Source: Phytoactinopolyspora halotolerans
Lineage (GTDB): Bacteria; Actinomycetota; Actinomycetes; Jiangellales; Jiangellaceae
NCBI RefSeq assembly: GCF_010550675.1
Contig: NZ_JAAGOA010000010.1
Coordinates: 1 to 64,000 of the forward strand
Direction: 5' to 3'
Length of the DNA stretch: 64,000 bases
Part shown: positions 23,631-32,551 of the stretch, in pieces
How positions within the stretch are numbered: the first letter of the stretch is position 1
Layout of the letters: each line of letters starts with the position of its first letter
Program-made: the position numbers and the translations under genes
The notes under the pieces: generated by a model
The model's input: the letters and a program-made list of their open reading frames with translations, nothing else
Database searches by the model: none
Told to the model about the DNA's origin: nothing

Positions 23631-24566
23631 TCACAGCCAGCGTTCGGCTTCCTGGCTCCAACCAAGCCCGATCATGCCCCAAGCGATCAAGGGCGGGAGC
23701 CAGGCTTGCTCGGCCCCGGTAAGGGGACGGCGATCGGTGTAGCTGTCGATCAGAAGTCGCTGCGCCTCGAGCGAGATCGGCTGCCAATTGGAATACCAGG
23801 TGCCGAGCAGGCAGACGGTGTTAGCCAGGTCTACCACCGCCGGGTCGATGCGGGCCTCCTCAAAGTCGAGCACGCCACTGATTCCCGTGCCCTGCCAGAG
23901 CAGGTTGGCGCCGCGAAAGTCGGTGTGCACCGGCTGTCGCCCAGGCGATTCGGGCAGTTCTACGATCCGCCTGTCAAGGCGATCAAGCAGCTCTCGCGGC
24001 ACGGTCTCGGCCCGCCTCTCCGGCAGGGCCCACAGCTTGCCCCGCTCGCCGGCCACCGGTCCGATACTCTCGAGCGACGACGCATCCGGCCAGGCCGCGA
24101 GCTCTTCGTGCAGCGCAGCCAGGGCGCGGCCGGCAGCCCGGACCTGGTCATGGTCGGTCGCGTCCAGGAGACTCCCGGGCACTATCGGCTGAACCCCGGC
24201 GGATCTGTCGTCGCGAAGGAGTTGTCGCTCACCGCTGACGGACACAAGCGGCCGGGCAACCGGCTGGCCGCGATCGGCGAGCCAGCCGACCATGGCAGCG
24301 CGCGTCGCGAGCCATTCGTGCGCCTCCGCGAGCCGACACACCTTGACCATCAACCGTTCGTCGGTGGTGGTCACCCAGACCATCAGGTTCTGCGCGCTGA
24401 TCACCACTCGGTCGACGGTACGGACCTCAGTTCCATAGTCGCCGTCGAGCAGGTTGGCCACCCAGCCGACGGCCGCGCCCGCGCTGTCGAAGCCGAACCG
24501 CCGGCGCAGCTCCGTGTCCGGATCCGCACTTTCCCAGAGCATCTCCGGAGCCGGAGCGATGAGCAT
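23631..24566 (-). CDS. APH-family phosphotransferase
   Basis: 311 residues with the aminoglycoside phosphotransferase fold: Brenner motif VHTDFRGANLLW (catalytic Asp and Asn) and metal-binding GVLDFEEARIDPAVVDLAN. Members act on aminoglycosides, homoserine, choline, macrolides or other alcohols; the substrate cannot be read from sequence. ATG at 24566 with GAGAGG upstream. The 220 nt between this gene and the RmlD-like gene hold nothing recognisable. Confidence 0.83.
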   Translation of the reverse strand: MLIAPAPEMLWESADPDTELRRRFGFDSAGAAVGWVANLLDGDYGTEVRTVDRVVISAQNLMVWVTTTDERLMVKVCRLAEAHEWLATRAAMVGWLADRGQPVARPLVSVSGERQLLRDDRSAGVQPIVPGSLLDATDHDQVRAAGRALAALHEELAAWPDASSLESIGPVAGERGKLWALPERRAETVPRELLDRLDRRIVELPESPGRQPVHTDFRGANLLWQGTGISGVLDFEEARIDPAVVDLANTVCLLGTWYSNWQPISLEAQRLLIDSYTDRRPLTGAEQAWLPPLIAWGMIGLGWSQEAERWL

Positions 24567-24704
24567 CGGTTGCCTCTCAGCCTTGACGGTACGACTCTGA
24601 GCAGCGCCTTAGTGTAGTCGAGCCGTCGATCCAGCCTCCTGACAACAGGCTTCTGGTCACGCCAACAGGGATGACTGTGATTCACGACGCGCAGATCGAA
24701 TCCA

Positions 24705-25721
24705 TCACCGATAGCGCGGTCCTGATCTGAAGGCGGTTCGCCACACCGGGGCGTTCAGCAGGCGGAGCGCCCATTCATATTCTGGGCCACGCAGGCTCGT
24801 CAGTTCTCGACGGCTGGAAGGGCCACGGTGGGCGAGGTCGCGGAGGAACGTCAGTGGCGTACGAAGGATCGCGAAGGGAAGGGCTGCGCGCTCTGCCGGG
24901 CTCAGCGGCGTGGTGAGCGCGGCGTCATACCGATCGACCAGATCGCGGAGCACCCGGATACGGGCGGGCGAGATGTCGGCGCGACCCAGGTGCTCATTGA
25001 TGAAGAACAGAGTGAGGGCCAAGTCGTCGACCCGTGGGCGTTCACCGAGGAAGTCCAGGTCAAGGAGCAAGGAGACCTGATCGCCGGCGAGGTAGACGTT
25101 GGTAGCCCAGAAGTCGCCGTGCACCAGTTGGCGCGGAAGAGCGGGTTCGCTGGACTCTTGTGCGAGACTCTCGGCCAACAGCTCGGCAGCATCGAGGTAA
25201 GCCCTCTCCTCCGCGGAGAGGACCCAGCTACGGATCTCGCTGATCGTGGCGGCGAACTCGGCATCGGGTTCGACATGGTTCGCCATCGGGGGATTCGCCG
25301 CTGCCGGTGATGTCGGCGCGGCGCGAAGGTCCTCGTGCAGACGGGCGAGCCACGGGATGCCGGCGCGGATCGCGGACCAGGTGGTCATGCTCGCGCCGCG
25401 TGGCTCCACGTACCGCTCGACCTCCACGAGTCGACCATGCAATGACACCCACGTTCCGCCTGATGGCGTGCGGACCGTCTGGGGAATCGGCCAGCCCCGG
25501 CCACGGAGGTACTCACGCACCGCCTGCACGGCGGCCAGCCGCTCCGCATCGACCCACTCTGGTGAGACGCGGACGACCAAGGCGCCCTCGGCGGTGGAGA
25601 CACGTAGATTCAAGTTGAAATTTCCGCCGAGGTCACGGGCGGACGCGACCTCGGTCAGGGAGTATTCGTGACGGACGAGATCCAGCCACTCCGCAGTCGC
25701 CGCCGCTCTTGGCCCGTTCAC
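24705..25721 (-). CDS. APH-family phosphotransferase (homoserine-kinase-like)
   Basis: 338 residues. An N-terminal small lobe contains LVVRVSPEW. The catalytic loop is LVHGDFWATNVY and the metal loop LLLDLDFLGERPRVDDLAL. Of the three kinase-like genes in this stretch, this one is most like homoserine-kinase-type APHs such as SrkA. Substrate unknown. GTG at 25721. It is followed on the same strand by the other APH gene after 138 nt. Confidence 0.83.
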   Translation of the reverse strand: MNGPRAAATAEWLDLVRHEYSLTEVASARDLGGNFNLNLRVSTAEGALVVRVSPEWVDAERLAAVQAVREYLRGRGWPIPQTVRTPSGGTWVSLHGRLVEVERYVEPRGASMTTWSAIRAGIPWLARLHEDLRAAPTSPAAANPPMANHVEPDAEFAATISEIRSWVLSAEERAYLDAAELLAESLAQESSEPALPRQLVHGDFWATNVYLAGDQVSLLLDLDFLGERPRVDDLALTLFFINEHLGRADISPARIRVLRDLVDRYDAALTTPLSPAERAALPFAILRTPLTFLRDLAHRGPSSRRELTSLRGPEYEWALRLLNAPVWRTAFRSGPRYR

Positions 25722-25891
25722 CGCCTCATGTTCACGTCCGGGCTAGAGCTGAGGCAAGTCGATTCACGGACCAGCAGCCGGACAGCCACGACCCACCACG
25801 GTGTGACCGGCTGGCCCTGACAGCCGCTGATTCCCGGCGCGCAGGCCGGAGAAGACCGACGCAGAGTGGGCCGGTGCGTGGCGTGCTGCCC

Positions 25892-26551
25892 TTACAGAAG
25901 TCGCGTCAGCAGACCGTAGGTCAAGGCGTCATCGGCGGAGAGCACCCGGCCGGTCCGCAGGTCGTGCTCAACGTCGTCGGCGGACTGCCCCGTCGCCCGC
26001 ACGATGTGATCCCGTAGCCGTGCCAGTTGGCGCTCGTGCTGCTCCGCATGGACGGTCATCTGGTGGGCGGTGCCCTGCGCCGACGCGTCCGGCACCGAGA
26101 GCACGAGGCTAGCGCCCCTGTGGGCGCCGCGCTCCTCACCGGCGCAGAGCGCCGCGATGACGGGGCCGACCAGAGTGCCGTGGACTATCACATGCACCGG
26201 CGCGGACACGGTCTCGACAGTTCCGGCCAGCGCGAGCGACGCGTCCAGTTCGCTCTCCGGGCAATTCAGGTGCAGCTCGATCGAGTTCCGGCCGCGCCGG
26301 TCGAGCAGCAGCAACTGCGCAATGCCGCGATTGGCCAAATCCTCGTCGAGCGCGCCGCCGAGATGGACGATCCGCATGTCGAGCAGGCGGTCGGAGAGAT
26401 CACGCTCGGTGGTGTACGGCTCCTCCCACGACGGCACGCGAGGGTCTTGCCGCGCCGGCTGCGGCGCTCCTGGTTGATCAGGCCGCGAGGGCCGATTCGG
26501 TGGCACCTCCGGCGGCAACGGCCAGCTGGCCGTCGGGCGACCGCGGATCAT
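25892..26551 (-). CDS. ClpP-like protein lacking the whole catalytic triad
   Basis: 219 residues. From about residue 50 it aligns with ClpP along its length: RIVHLGGALDED, the SPGG-like region replaced by NCPESELD, HVIVHGTLVGPVIAALCAG, and VLSADDALTYGLL near the end. By alignment with ClpP2 of this window, catalytic Ser becomes Gly127, His becomes Ser152 and Asp becomes Gly201. It cannot work as a serine peptidase but could join a ClpP ring as a non-catalytic subunit, like plant/cyanobacterial ClpR. Residues 1-45 are Pro/Arg-rich. The ATG at 26551 has AGGAGG 7 nt upstream, so it appears to be expressed. Confidence 0.8.
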   Translation of the reverse strand: MIRGRPTASWPLPPEVPPNRPSRPDQPGAPQPARQDPRVPSWEEPYTTERDLSDRLLDMRIVHLGGALDEDLANRGIAQLLLLDRRGRNSIELHLNCPESELDASLALAGTVETVSAPVHVIVHGTLVGPVIAALCAGEERGAHRGASLVLSVPDASAQGTAHQMTVHAEQHERQLARLRDHIVRATGQSADDVEHDLRTGRVLSADDALTYGLLTRLL

Positions 26552-26583
26552 GACGGGCCTCCTGGGTCGGCTTCTCTCCTCAC

Positions 26584-26641
26584 GGTACCCCTGCCTACGA
26601 CGACGGAGCGAGGCTTCTCCGGTACCCGATATCCGGTACCC
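26584..26641. repeat. Three GGTACCC repeats between divergent genes
   Basis: GGTACCC occurs at 26584, 26621 and 26635; the last two are within CCGGTACCCG copies 14 nt apart. They lie between the ClpP-like gene and the methyltransferase at 26705 and may be regulator sites. Confidence 0.35.
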
Positions 26642-26704
26642 GGCGCCGGGGCCGCCCAAGCGAGCGCCGCAGCCGGCAGCGGTCATCTGTGGCACGATGC
26701 GGAC

Positions 26705-27334
26705 ATGACGTTCGATCAGCCGTCCGTCGAACAGGACCTGGTGACGTACTACGACCAGGAGGCCACGACCCGTGCACAACGCGATCTGTCCCCAGAACGG
26801 CACGCATGGCGAGCCCAGTACACCGAACTGCTGCACAGCGAGAACCGGACCACGGTTCTGGAGATCGGTTGCGGCCCCGGCCGCGACGGCGCAGCCTTCG
26901 CTTCCGCGGGCCTGACCTACCGGGGCGTCGATCTCTCACCGGCGCAAGCAGCACAAGCCCGCGCCCTGGGACTCGACGCACAGGTCGCCTCGGCGCTCGA
27001 CCTGCCGTTCGCCGCGGCGTCCTTCGATGCCGCCTGGACTATGAGCACGCTGATGCACCTCGTGCCCGGAGACCTGCCCCGTGCCCTGAAGGAGATCATG
27101 CGCGTACTGCGGCCGGGTTCGCCATTGGCGGTGGGTGTCTGGGGCGCAGCCGAAGACCGGCAGGCCTCGTGGGACGACGGAACGGGCTTCGGACCGCCGC
27201 GGTACTTCAACCTCCGCACCGACCGGACGCTCCGCGCTGAATTGGAGCGGCACGGCACGATCGAGCACTGGGCTACCGCACCGGGACGACGAGGCTTGCA
27301 TTATCAATGGGCCGTTATCCGCACGCCCGCATAA
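26705..27334 (+). CDS. SAM-dependent class I methyltransferase
   Basis: 209 residues, Methyltransf_11/25 type: VLEIGCGPGRDGAAFA is motif I, GVDLSPAQ the strand 2 acidic site, LDLPFAAASFDAAWTMSTLMHL the post-I and IV region. This pattern is common in methyltransferases acting on small molecules. ATG at 26705. It is divergent from the ClpP-like gene and convergent with the transporter at 27351. Confidence 0.85.
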   Translation: MTFDQPSVEQDLVTYYDQEATTRAQRDLSPERHAWRAQYTELLHSENRTTVLEIGCGPGRDGAAFASAGLTYRGVDLSPAQAAQARALGLDAQVASALDLPFAAASFDAAWTMSTLMHLVPGDLPRALKEIMRVLRPGSPLAVGVWGAAEDRQASWDDGTGFGPPRYFNLRTDRTLRAELERHGTIEHWATAPGRRGLHYQWAVIRTPA

Positions 27335-27350
27335 GCAGATCGCAGCGGCT

Positions 27351-28022
27351 CTACACCTGCCGTCGCACTCCGGCCTCATAGGTCAACGTCTCGGTTTGCG
27401 CATGTTCCGATCCGGACATCGCAGCCGCACCCGCATGGCGTCGTCCGACCGGCAACACGGTGCGGTACTTCATGTCCTCGAAGGCCAGCGCCAAGGCCGC
27501 ATAGACGGCCAGGGCCGCCAACGCGAGTCCGACCACCCCGGCAGCGGCCTCCCATGCACCCGACCCGGTCAGCTCATATCCGCCGGTGACGGCAAAGCGG
27601 ATAGCCGTGGTGGTGAGCACCGCAGCGGGAACGGCACGCCCGGCCCACGCCGGCGCCGCCGGGACGAGCATCGCCACTCCCGCGATCACGAACACGGTCC
27701 CGAGGCCCGCGTTCGTAGCACCGGGCGGCGACGTCAACGTGATCACGGCAACGGTCGCCCAGGTCCCGGCGAGTAGCGCCATTCCCGTGCCGGCGACGGC
27801 GTCACGCGCGAGAAAGCCGAAGACGGACGCGATCAGCTGGACGGGCACGGTGAAGAACAGCGCGGCGACAGCGGCGACCTGGCCGTGCTCCGGGTCCAGC
27901 CAGGCAAGCTGCAGCGCGGCGTACATGGTCGTCGCCAGCGCGAGGCCGAGAACCCCGAGCGGCAACGGATTCGCGATCGGACGTAGGACGATACGGGCCG
28001 GCAGTGCCGGTTCGTCGGCCAT
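27351..28022 (-). CDS. GPR1/FUN34/YaaH-family (acetate/succinate-type) transporter
   Basis: 223 residues with about six membrane spans and the family signature near the N-terminus, ANPLPLGVLGLA (NPxPLG). Family members move acetate, succinate or ammonium; the actual substrate is not known here. The C-terminal ~25 residues are polar. The start at 28022 is 4 nt past the preceding stop, so it is the last gene of the run beginning with the MFS gene or the oxidoreductase. Confidence 0.8.
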   Translation of the reverse strand: MADEPALPARIVLRPIANPLPLGVLGLALATTMYAALQLAWLDPEHGQVAAVAALFFTVPVQLIASVFGFLARDAVAGTGMALLAGTWATVAVITLTSPPGATNAGLGTVFVIAGVAMLVPAAPAWAGRAVPAAVLTTTAIRFAVTGGYELTGSGAWEAAAGVVGLALAALAVYAALALAFEDMKYRTVLPVGRRHAGAAAMSGSEHAQTETLTYEAGVRRQV

Positions 28023-28026
28023 CGTC

Positions 28027-28512
28027 TCAGCTCGCCATCGCCTGCGGGCTGAGGGTTTTGACCATGTGATTGGCCCATCGCGCCTGCCGCAACGTGTCCG
28101 GATGGCACCGCGTCGACAGGGCGAGCAGGTCCTCGTCCTTGAGCGCCTGGGCCGTCTGGCCCACGATCTCCCAATCCAGGGAGAGCCCGACTGCGTCCAG
28201 ATGAAGCTTGCGCATGTCCCATACCGCCAGCAGGCCGGTTTCCGGGCGACGGCCGGTCAGCTCGCCTGCCTTCGCCCGCAGGATGTGCCATGGCCGCGGT
28301 ATCCGCCGATCGGCGCCGCCGAGTTCATAGCCCCGCTCGCGGGCGTGTCCCGCCAGCAGCCGGGCATGTTCCTCAGACCAGCCGGCCAGATCCCTGCTCA
28401 CGTGGTAGATCTCATGGTCCGAGCTGTGCCGGTCGCCGATGGCCCGAAGTCGTCGTGCGAGGTTGTTCTCGGCGCCGTAGACGATGCGCAGCAGGGCGTT
28501 GACCTTGTTCAC
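28027..28512 (-). CDS. Unknown 161-aa protein coupled to the molybdopterin oxidoreductase
   Basis: Mostly helical, with several His and Glu residues (SDHEIYHVSRDLAGWSEEHARLLAGHA) that suggest a ferritin-like or helical-bundle fold. No named family recognised. GTG at 28512 overlaps the oxidoreductase stop (GTGA), with GGGAGGGA upstream. Strict overlap suggests a partner, perhaps a maturation or electron-transfer protein for the oxidoreductase; that is inference. Confidence 0.7.
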   Translation of the reverse strand: MNKVNALLRIVYGAENNLARRLRAIGDRHSSDHEIYHVSRDLAGWSEEHARLLAGHARERGYELGGADRRIPRPWHILRAKAGELTGRRPETGLLAVWDMRKLHLDAVGLSLDWEIVGQTAQALKDEDLLALSTRCHPDTLRQARWANHMVKTLSPQAMAS

Positions 28513-30902
28513 CGCTCTTCCCTCCCGCTCTCGGCGTCATGCGCCCGTCGTTCCGTCCCCGAGCGGGGAGCGCGCCGCACCCGGGCGGCCGACACCTTGA
28601 AGATCGGCTGCTTCGAGGCCGGATCCCAGTCCGTCGGCGTCAGCTCGTTCGCGGCTCTGCCCGGCCCGTCCGGCTCATGCCCGCCCGGGGTATCCCAGTA
28701 GCCGTAGTGGAACGGCAGGAACATGACGCCGTCGCGGGTGGTACCGATGCGCAGTCGGGCCACGATGCTGCCCCGGGGTGTGCCGATCTCCAGCAACTCA
28801 CCCTCAGAGAAGCCACAGGAGTCCGCGTCGCCGGCGGACATCTCCACCCACACGTCCGGCTCAGCCGCCTGCAACTCCGGCGTGCGCCCGGTCTTGGTCC
28901 GGGTGTGGAAATGGAAGATCGTGCGGCCTGTGGTCAGCAGGAACGGGTACGTCCGATCGGTCGGCTCGTGCGGCGGCTGGTAATGCGCGGCACGGATCAG
29001 CGCCCGTCCGGACGGATTGAGCGCACGGTATTCGGTCGGTTCCATGGTGGTGCCGGTCACCAGGTCGTGTCCGTACGTCTCACAGTAGTCCGGGTCGGCG
29101 AAGAACCGCCCGTCCTCATACAGGCGCTCAGTCCCGTCGGGGTGCTCGTCGTTGCACGGCCACTGGATTCCGCTGCCGCCGCGTAGTTTCTCGTAGGACA
29201 GCCCGGAGTAGTCACACGGCCGGCCGGCGCTGCAGCTCTTCCACGCCTCGAACACCGACTCGGCGTCCGACCAGGGCACCAGTGGTTCGCCGTCCTTGTC
29301 CCGCAGATCCAATCGCTGCGCGAAATCGAGCAGGATGTCCAGGTCCGCGCGCGCCTCGCCCGGCGGTTCGACCGCTTTCTCGGACAGGTGCACCGTCCGA
29401 TCCGTATTGGTGAAGGTCCCCGTCTTCTCTCCCCACGTCGCCGCGGGCAGGACGACGTCGGCGAGTTGCGCCGTCTCGGTGAGGTAGAGGTCCTGGACGA
29501 CGACGAACAGCCGCTCCTGCTCCAGAATCGAGCGGATACGGCCCAGCTCCGGCAGGGAGACCGCTGGGTTCGTGCCGGTGATCCACAGGAACCGGATAGA
29601 GCCCTGCTCCGCGTATCGGAGGATCTGCATGGCATGGGTCGGTTCGGCGTAGTGCGGGATCTGCTTCGGCTCGACATTCCAGATGTCCGCGAGCTCGGCC
29701 ACGTGCGCGTCGTTAGCCCAGTTCCGGAAGCCGGGAAGGTCGCCGTCGGCGCCCGTCTCCCGGGTGTTCTGCGCGGTCGGCTGCCCGTTCATCTGCAGCA
29801 CGCCGGCGCCCGGCTTGCCGAGCATCCCACGGATGATGTGGATGTTGTTGACCCCAACGGCTGCCGCTGTCGCCTGGTTCGACTGGTAGAAGCCCTGGAG
29901 AACGGTCGACAGCAGGCGCTCGGCGGTGCCGATGATCCGGGCGGCCTGTCGGATCTGTTCGGCCGGAACGTCGCAGATTTCGGCCGCACGCTCCGGCGGG
30001 TAGTTCTCGACCGTCGACTTTAGCTCGTCGAAGCCGACGGTGTGCGCGTCCACGTAGTCCCGGTCATACCAGCCGTTCTCGATCAGTTCGTGCAGCAACG
30101 CGTTGACCAGCGCCATGTTCGTGCCGGGCAGCGGTGCCACATGCACGGTCGCGTGCTCCGCCACCGGTGTGGAACGCGGGTCGACGCAGACCAGCGCGGG
30201 CGGGTTCGGGCCGTTCAAACGATCAAGCATGCGCATCCACAGCACCGGCTGGGTTTCCGCCACGTTATGCCCGAACAGCGCGATGGTGTCCGCATGGTCG
30301 ATATCCGTGTACGAGCCCGGCTGGCCGTCGCAGGCGAAGGACTCCTTCAATGCGGTGGCCGCGGTTGCGGTACACAACCGCGTGTTGCCGTCCAGGTGCG
30401 AGGATCCGATGCCTCCGCGCACGATCAGGCTGAGTGCGTAGTACTCCTCCAGGAACAGCTGACCGGTGGTATAGAAGCCGAGCGCGCTCGGGCCCTGCCC
30501 ATCCAGGTGATGCCGGGCCTTGTCCACGACGAGCGACATGGCGGTGTCCCAGTCGGCCTCACTGAGCCGCCCGTATTGCCGCACCAACGGCCTGGTCAGG
30601 CGGTCCGGCGAGGCGTTCGCCTGCCAGGCGTAGGCGTCTTTCGGATCGAGCCGACCGCGGTTGACCCGGTCTCCGGCTCGCCCGCGAACCCCGGCGATGC
30701 GGCCGTTCCGGACCGCGATGTCCATGGCGTCCCCGTTCGAGTGCAGCAACGAGGCGGTCTGCACCCATCGGTCAACCTCGTCGTCGCTCAGCCCGTCCTC
30801 GAGCACGGCATCGACACGCTCCGGCCAGGTCTCACCACGTGCGTACGGCGTCCTGGCACCCCATGGATCGGCGATATGTTCCGGCGTCGATGGTCTCGGC
30901 AC
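28509..30902 (-). CDS. Molybdopterin oxidoreductase lacking the N-terminal [4Fe-4S] cysteines
   Basis: 797 residues of the formate dehydrogenase/nitrate reductase (DMSO reductase) superfamily. Cofactor-binding features are visible: NTRLCTATA (Cys as likely Mo ligand), FGHNVAETQPVLWMR, WITGTNPAVS, VVLPAATWGEKTGTFTNTDR, and a C-terminal molydop-binding domain with GRTIFHFHT. The N-terminal cluster motif (CxxCxxxC...GRLCPKG in relatives) is replaced by VQTASLLHSNGDA and GRLDPKD, so no cluster should bind. GTG at 30902 has GGAGGAG 5 nt upstream and is preferred over ATG 30974, which gives a Cys/Arg-rich leader. Substrate unknown. Confidence 0.82.
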   Translation of the reverse strand: MPRPSTPEHIADPWGARTPYARGETWPERVDAVLEDGLSDDEVDRWVQTASLLHSNGDAMDIAVRNGRIAGVRGRAGDRVNRGRLDPKDAYAWQANASPDRLTRPLVRQYGRLSEADWDTAMSLVVDKARHHLDGQGPSALGFYTTGQLFLEEYYALSLIVRGGIGSSHLDGNTRLCTATAATALKESFACDGQPGSYTDIDHADTIALFGHNVAETQPVLWMRMLDRLNGPNPPALVCVDPRSTPVAEHATVHVAPLPGTNMALVNALLHELIENGWYDRDYVDAHTVGFDELKSTVENYPPERAAEICDVPAEQIRQAARIIGTAERLLSTVLQGFYQSNQATAAAVGVNNIHIIRGMLGKPGAGVLQMNGQPTAQNTRETGADGDLPGFRNWANDAHVAELADIWNVEPKQIPHYAEPTHAMQILRYAEQGSIRFLWITGTNPAVSLPELGRIRSILEQERLFVVVQDLYLTETAQLADVVLPAATWGEKTGTFTNTDRTVHLSEKAVEPPGEARADLDILLDFAQRLDLRDKDGEPLVPWSDAESVFEAWKSCSAGRPCDYSGLSYEKLRGGSGIQWPCNDEHPDGTERLYEDGRFFADPDYCETYGHDLVTGTTMEPTEYRALNPSGRALIRAAHYQPPHEPTDRTYPFLLTTGRTIFHFHTRTKTGRTPELQAAEPDVWVEMSAGDADSCGFSEGELLEIGTPRGSIVARLRIGTTRDGVMFLPFHYGYWDTPGGHEPDGPGRAANELTPTDWDPASKQPIFKVSAARVRRAPRSGTERRAHDAESGREER

Positions 30903-30970
30903 GGCTCCTCCACACGGCGACAAGCAAACGCATGAGCGACGATTCAGACGCTTACCCGCGGAGCGGACAA

Positions 30971-32494
30971 TCATGTGCCACTGTGTGTGCGGCGCAGCAC
31001 GGTGAACCCGAGCACCGCCAGGACCCCCGCGATGACGGTGCTGACCGTCGCGGCCACGGCGAACCCGTCGGAGAACGCGTCCATGGCGGCGAGCGCCAAC
31101 GCGTGTCCCCGTTCGCCGGCGAGCCGATCCGCCACCCTCAGCGCACCGCTCAAGGACTCCTCGGCCGGCGCCGCCATGCCGTCCGGCAGGCCAGCGACGA
31201 TCTCAGCGGGCAGCCGACGGGCGTAGATCGATGTGACCACCGTGCCCAAGGTGGCGATGCCGAGAGCGACGCCCAGCTCACCGCTGGTCTCCGAGATCGA
31301 CGAGGCGGATCCTGCCCGTCCGGCCGGCACCGAGCCCACCACGAGATCAGTGCCGAGCACGATGATCGGCGCGATGCCGATCTGGGCGACGACGAGGCCG
31401 GCCACCACCGCGGTCAGCGTCGTTGCGGTGCCCACGGTGGCCATGATCCCGAAACCCAACGCGGCCAGGCCGGCGCCGGCACCGACAACGGAGCCGGCCG
31501 GAAAGCGGCGGGCGAGCATCGGCGCGGCCATGGACCCCAGCACGACGCCCAGCGCCCCCGGCACGGTCCACAGCCCCGCCTCGAACGGTGACAACCCTCG
31601 CACAAGCTGGAGGTGCTGCGGGTACACGTACTCGATCCCGTTGATGGCCAAGGTACCGAAGAGCAGCAACACCAGCGCCGCGCTGAACGCACGATTCCGG
31701 AAGACCTGAAGGTCGATGAACGGCTCGGTGAGCCGGCGTTGGCGACGGACGAACAGCGCGCCGGACACCAGGCCGCACAGTGTCGTCGCGGTGGTTCCCA
31801 GCGTCCATCCGTCGACAGGTGCCTCCTTGAGGACGTGGACCAGCGACAGGATGGTGGCCAGGGAGAGGACGGCGCTGAGGACGTCCGGCAGACCCGTGCC
31901 GGAGCGTTCGGATTCGGGCAGCAGCCGGGGCGCCGCCGCGACGACGGCCAGCATGACCACGGCTCCGGGAAGGAAGACGGAGCCCCACCAGAAGTGCTCC
32001 AGCATCACTCCCCCGATCAGCGGTCCGACGGTGATGCCCACGGACATCGTGGTCACCCATGCGCCGATGGCGACGGAGCGCTGCCGGGCAGACCCGAACA
32101 GGGTGCTGATCAGCCCCAGCGTGGACGGCATCAGAGTGGCGCCGAAGACGCCCAGGCACGCCCGAGCGGTGATGAGCATCGGGACGCTCGTCGCGAACGC
32201 CGCGATCAGGGATGCGCCGGCGAATCCCACCGCCCCGTACAGGAGCATCCGACGGCGGCCGATGCGGTCTCCGACCGTCCCCATGGTCACCAGGAATCCG
32301 GCGATCAGGAATCCGTAGATGTCGGTGATCCAGAGCAACTGTGGCGCGGTCGGCGTCAGCTGCTCCACCAGGTGTGGGGTCGCGAGGAAGAGCACGCTGA
32401 TATCCATCGCGAGCACCAGGGTCGGCAGCAGCAGGACGACGAGGCCCATCCAGGGCCGGCGGGAGGCGAGGTCCGAAGGCGCGGAGATCGACAT
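30971..32494 (-). CDS. DHA2-type MFS drug exporter
   Basis: About 507 residues and 14 predicted membrane spans, like EmrB/QacA-type drug:H+ antiporters. Motif A appears as GTVGDRIGRRRML and motif C-like sequence as GITVGPLIGGVML. ATG at 32494; a GTG three codons earlier is an alternative. It is divergent from a MerR regulator with a perfect inverted repeat in the shared 57-nt gap, so it is very likely regulated by that protein. The oxidoreductase gene follows 68 nt downstream. Confidence 0.88.
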   Translation of the reverse strand: MSISAPSDLASRRPWMGLVVLLLPTLVLAMDISVLFLATPHLVEQLTPTAPQLLWITDIYGFLIAGFLVTMGTVGDRIGRRRMLLYGAVGFAGASLIAAFATSVPMLITARACLGVFGATLMPSTLGLISTLFGSARQRSVAIGAWVTTMSVGITVGPLIGGVMLEHFWWGSVFLPGAVVMLAVVAAAPRLLPESERSGTGLPDVLSAVLSLATILSLVHVLKEAPVDGWTLGTTATTLCGLVSGALFVRRQRRLTEPFIDLQVFRNRAFSAALVLLLFGTLAINGIEYVYPQHLQLVRGLSPFEAGLWTVPGALGVVLGSMAAPMLARRFPAGSVVGAGAGLAALGFGIMATVGTATTLTAVVAGLVVAQIGIAPIIVLGTDLVVGSVPAGRAGSASSISETSGELGVALGIATLGTVVTSIYARRLPAEIVAGLPDGMAAPAEESLSGALRVADRLAGERGHALALAAMDAFSDGFAVAATVSTVIAGVLAVLGFTVLRRTHSGT

Positions 32495-32507
32495 GCCGGC
32501 CACGCTA

Positions 32508-32531
32508 GACTCTCACATCAATGTGAGAGTC
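32508..32531. promoter_or_regulatory. MerR-type operator between the exporter and regulator genes
   Basis: Perfect inverted repeat GACTCTCAC-N6-GTGAGAGTC, 13 nt from the MFS start and 20 nt from the merR start. MerR proteins bind such dyads inside promoters with long spacers. Confidence 0.75.
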
Positions 32532-32551
32532 AAGTCGTCGAAGGGGTTCGG

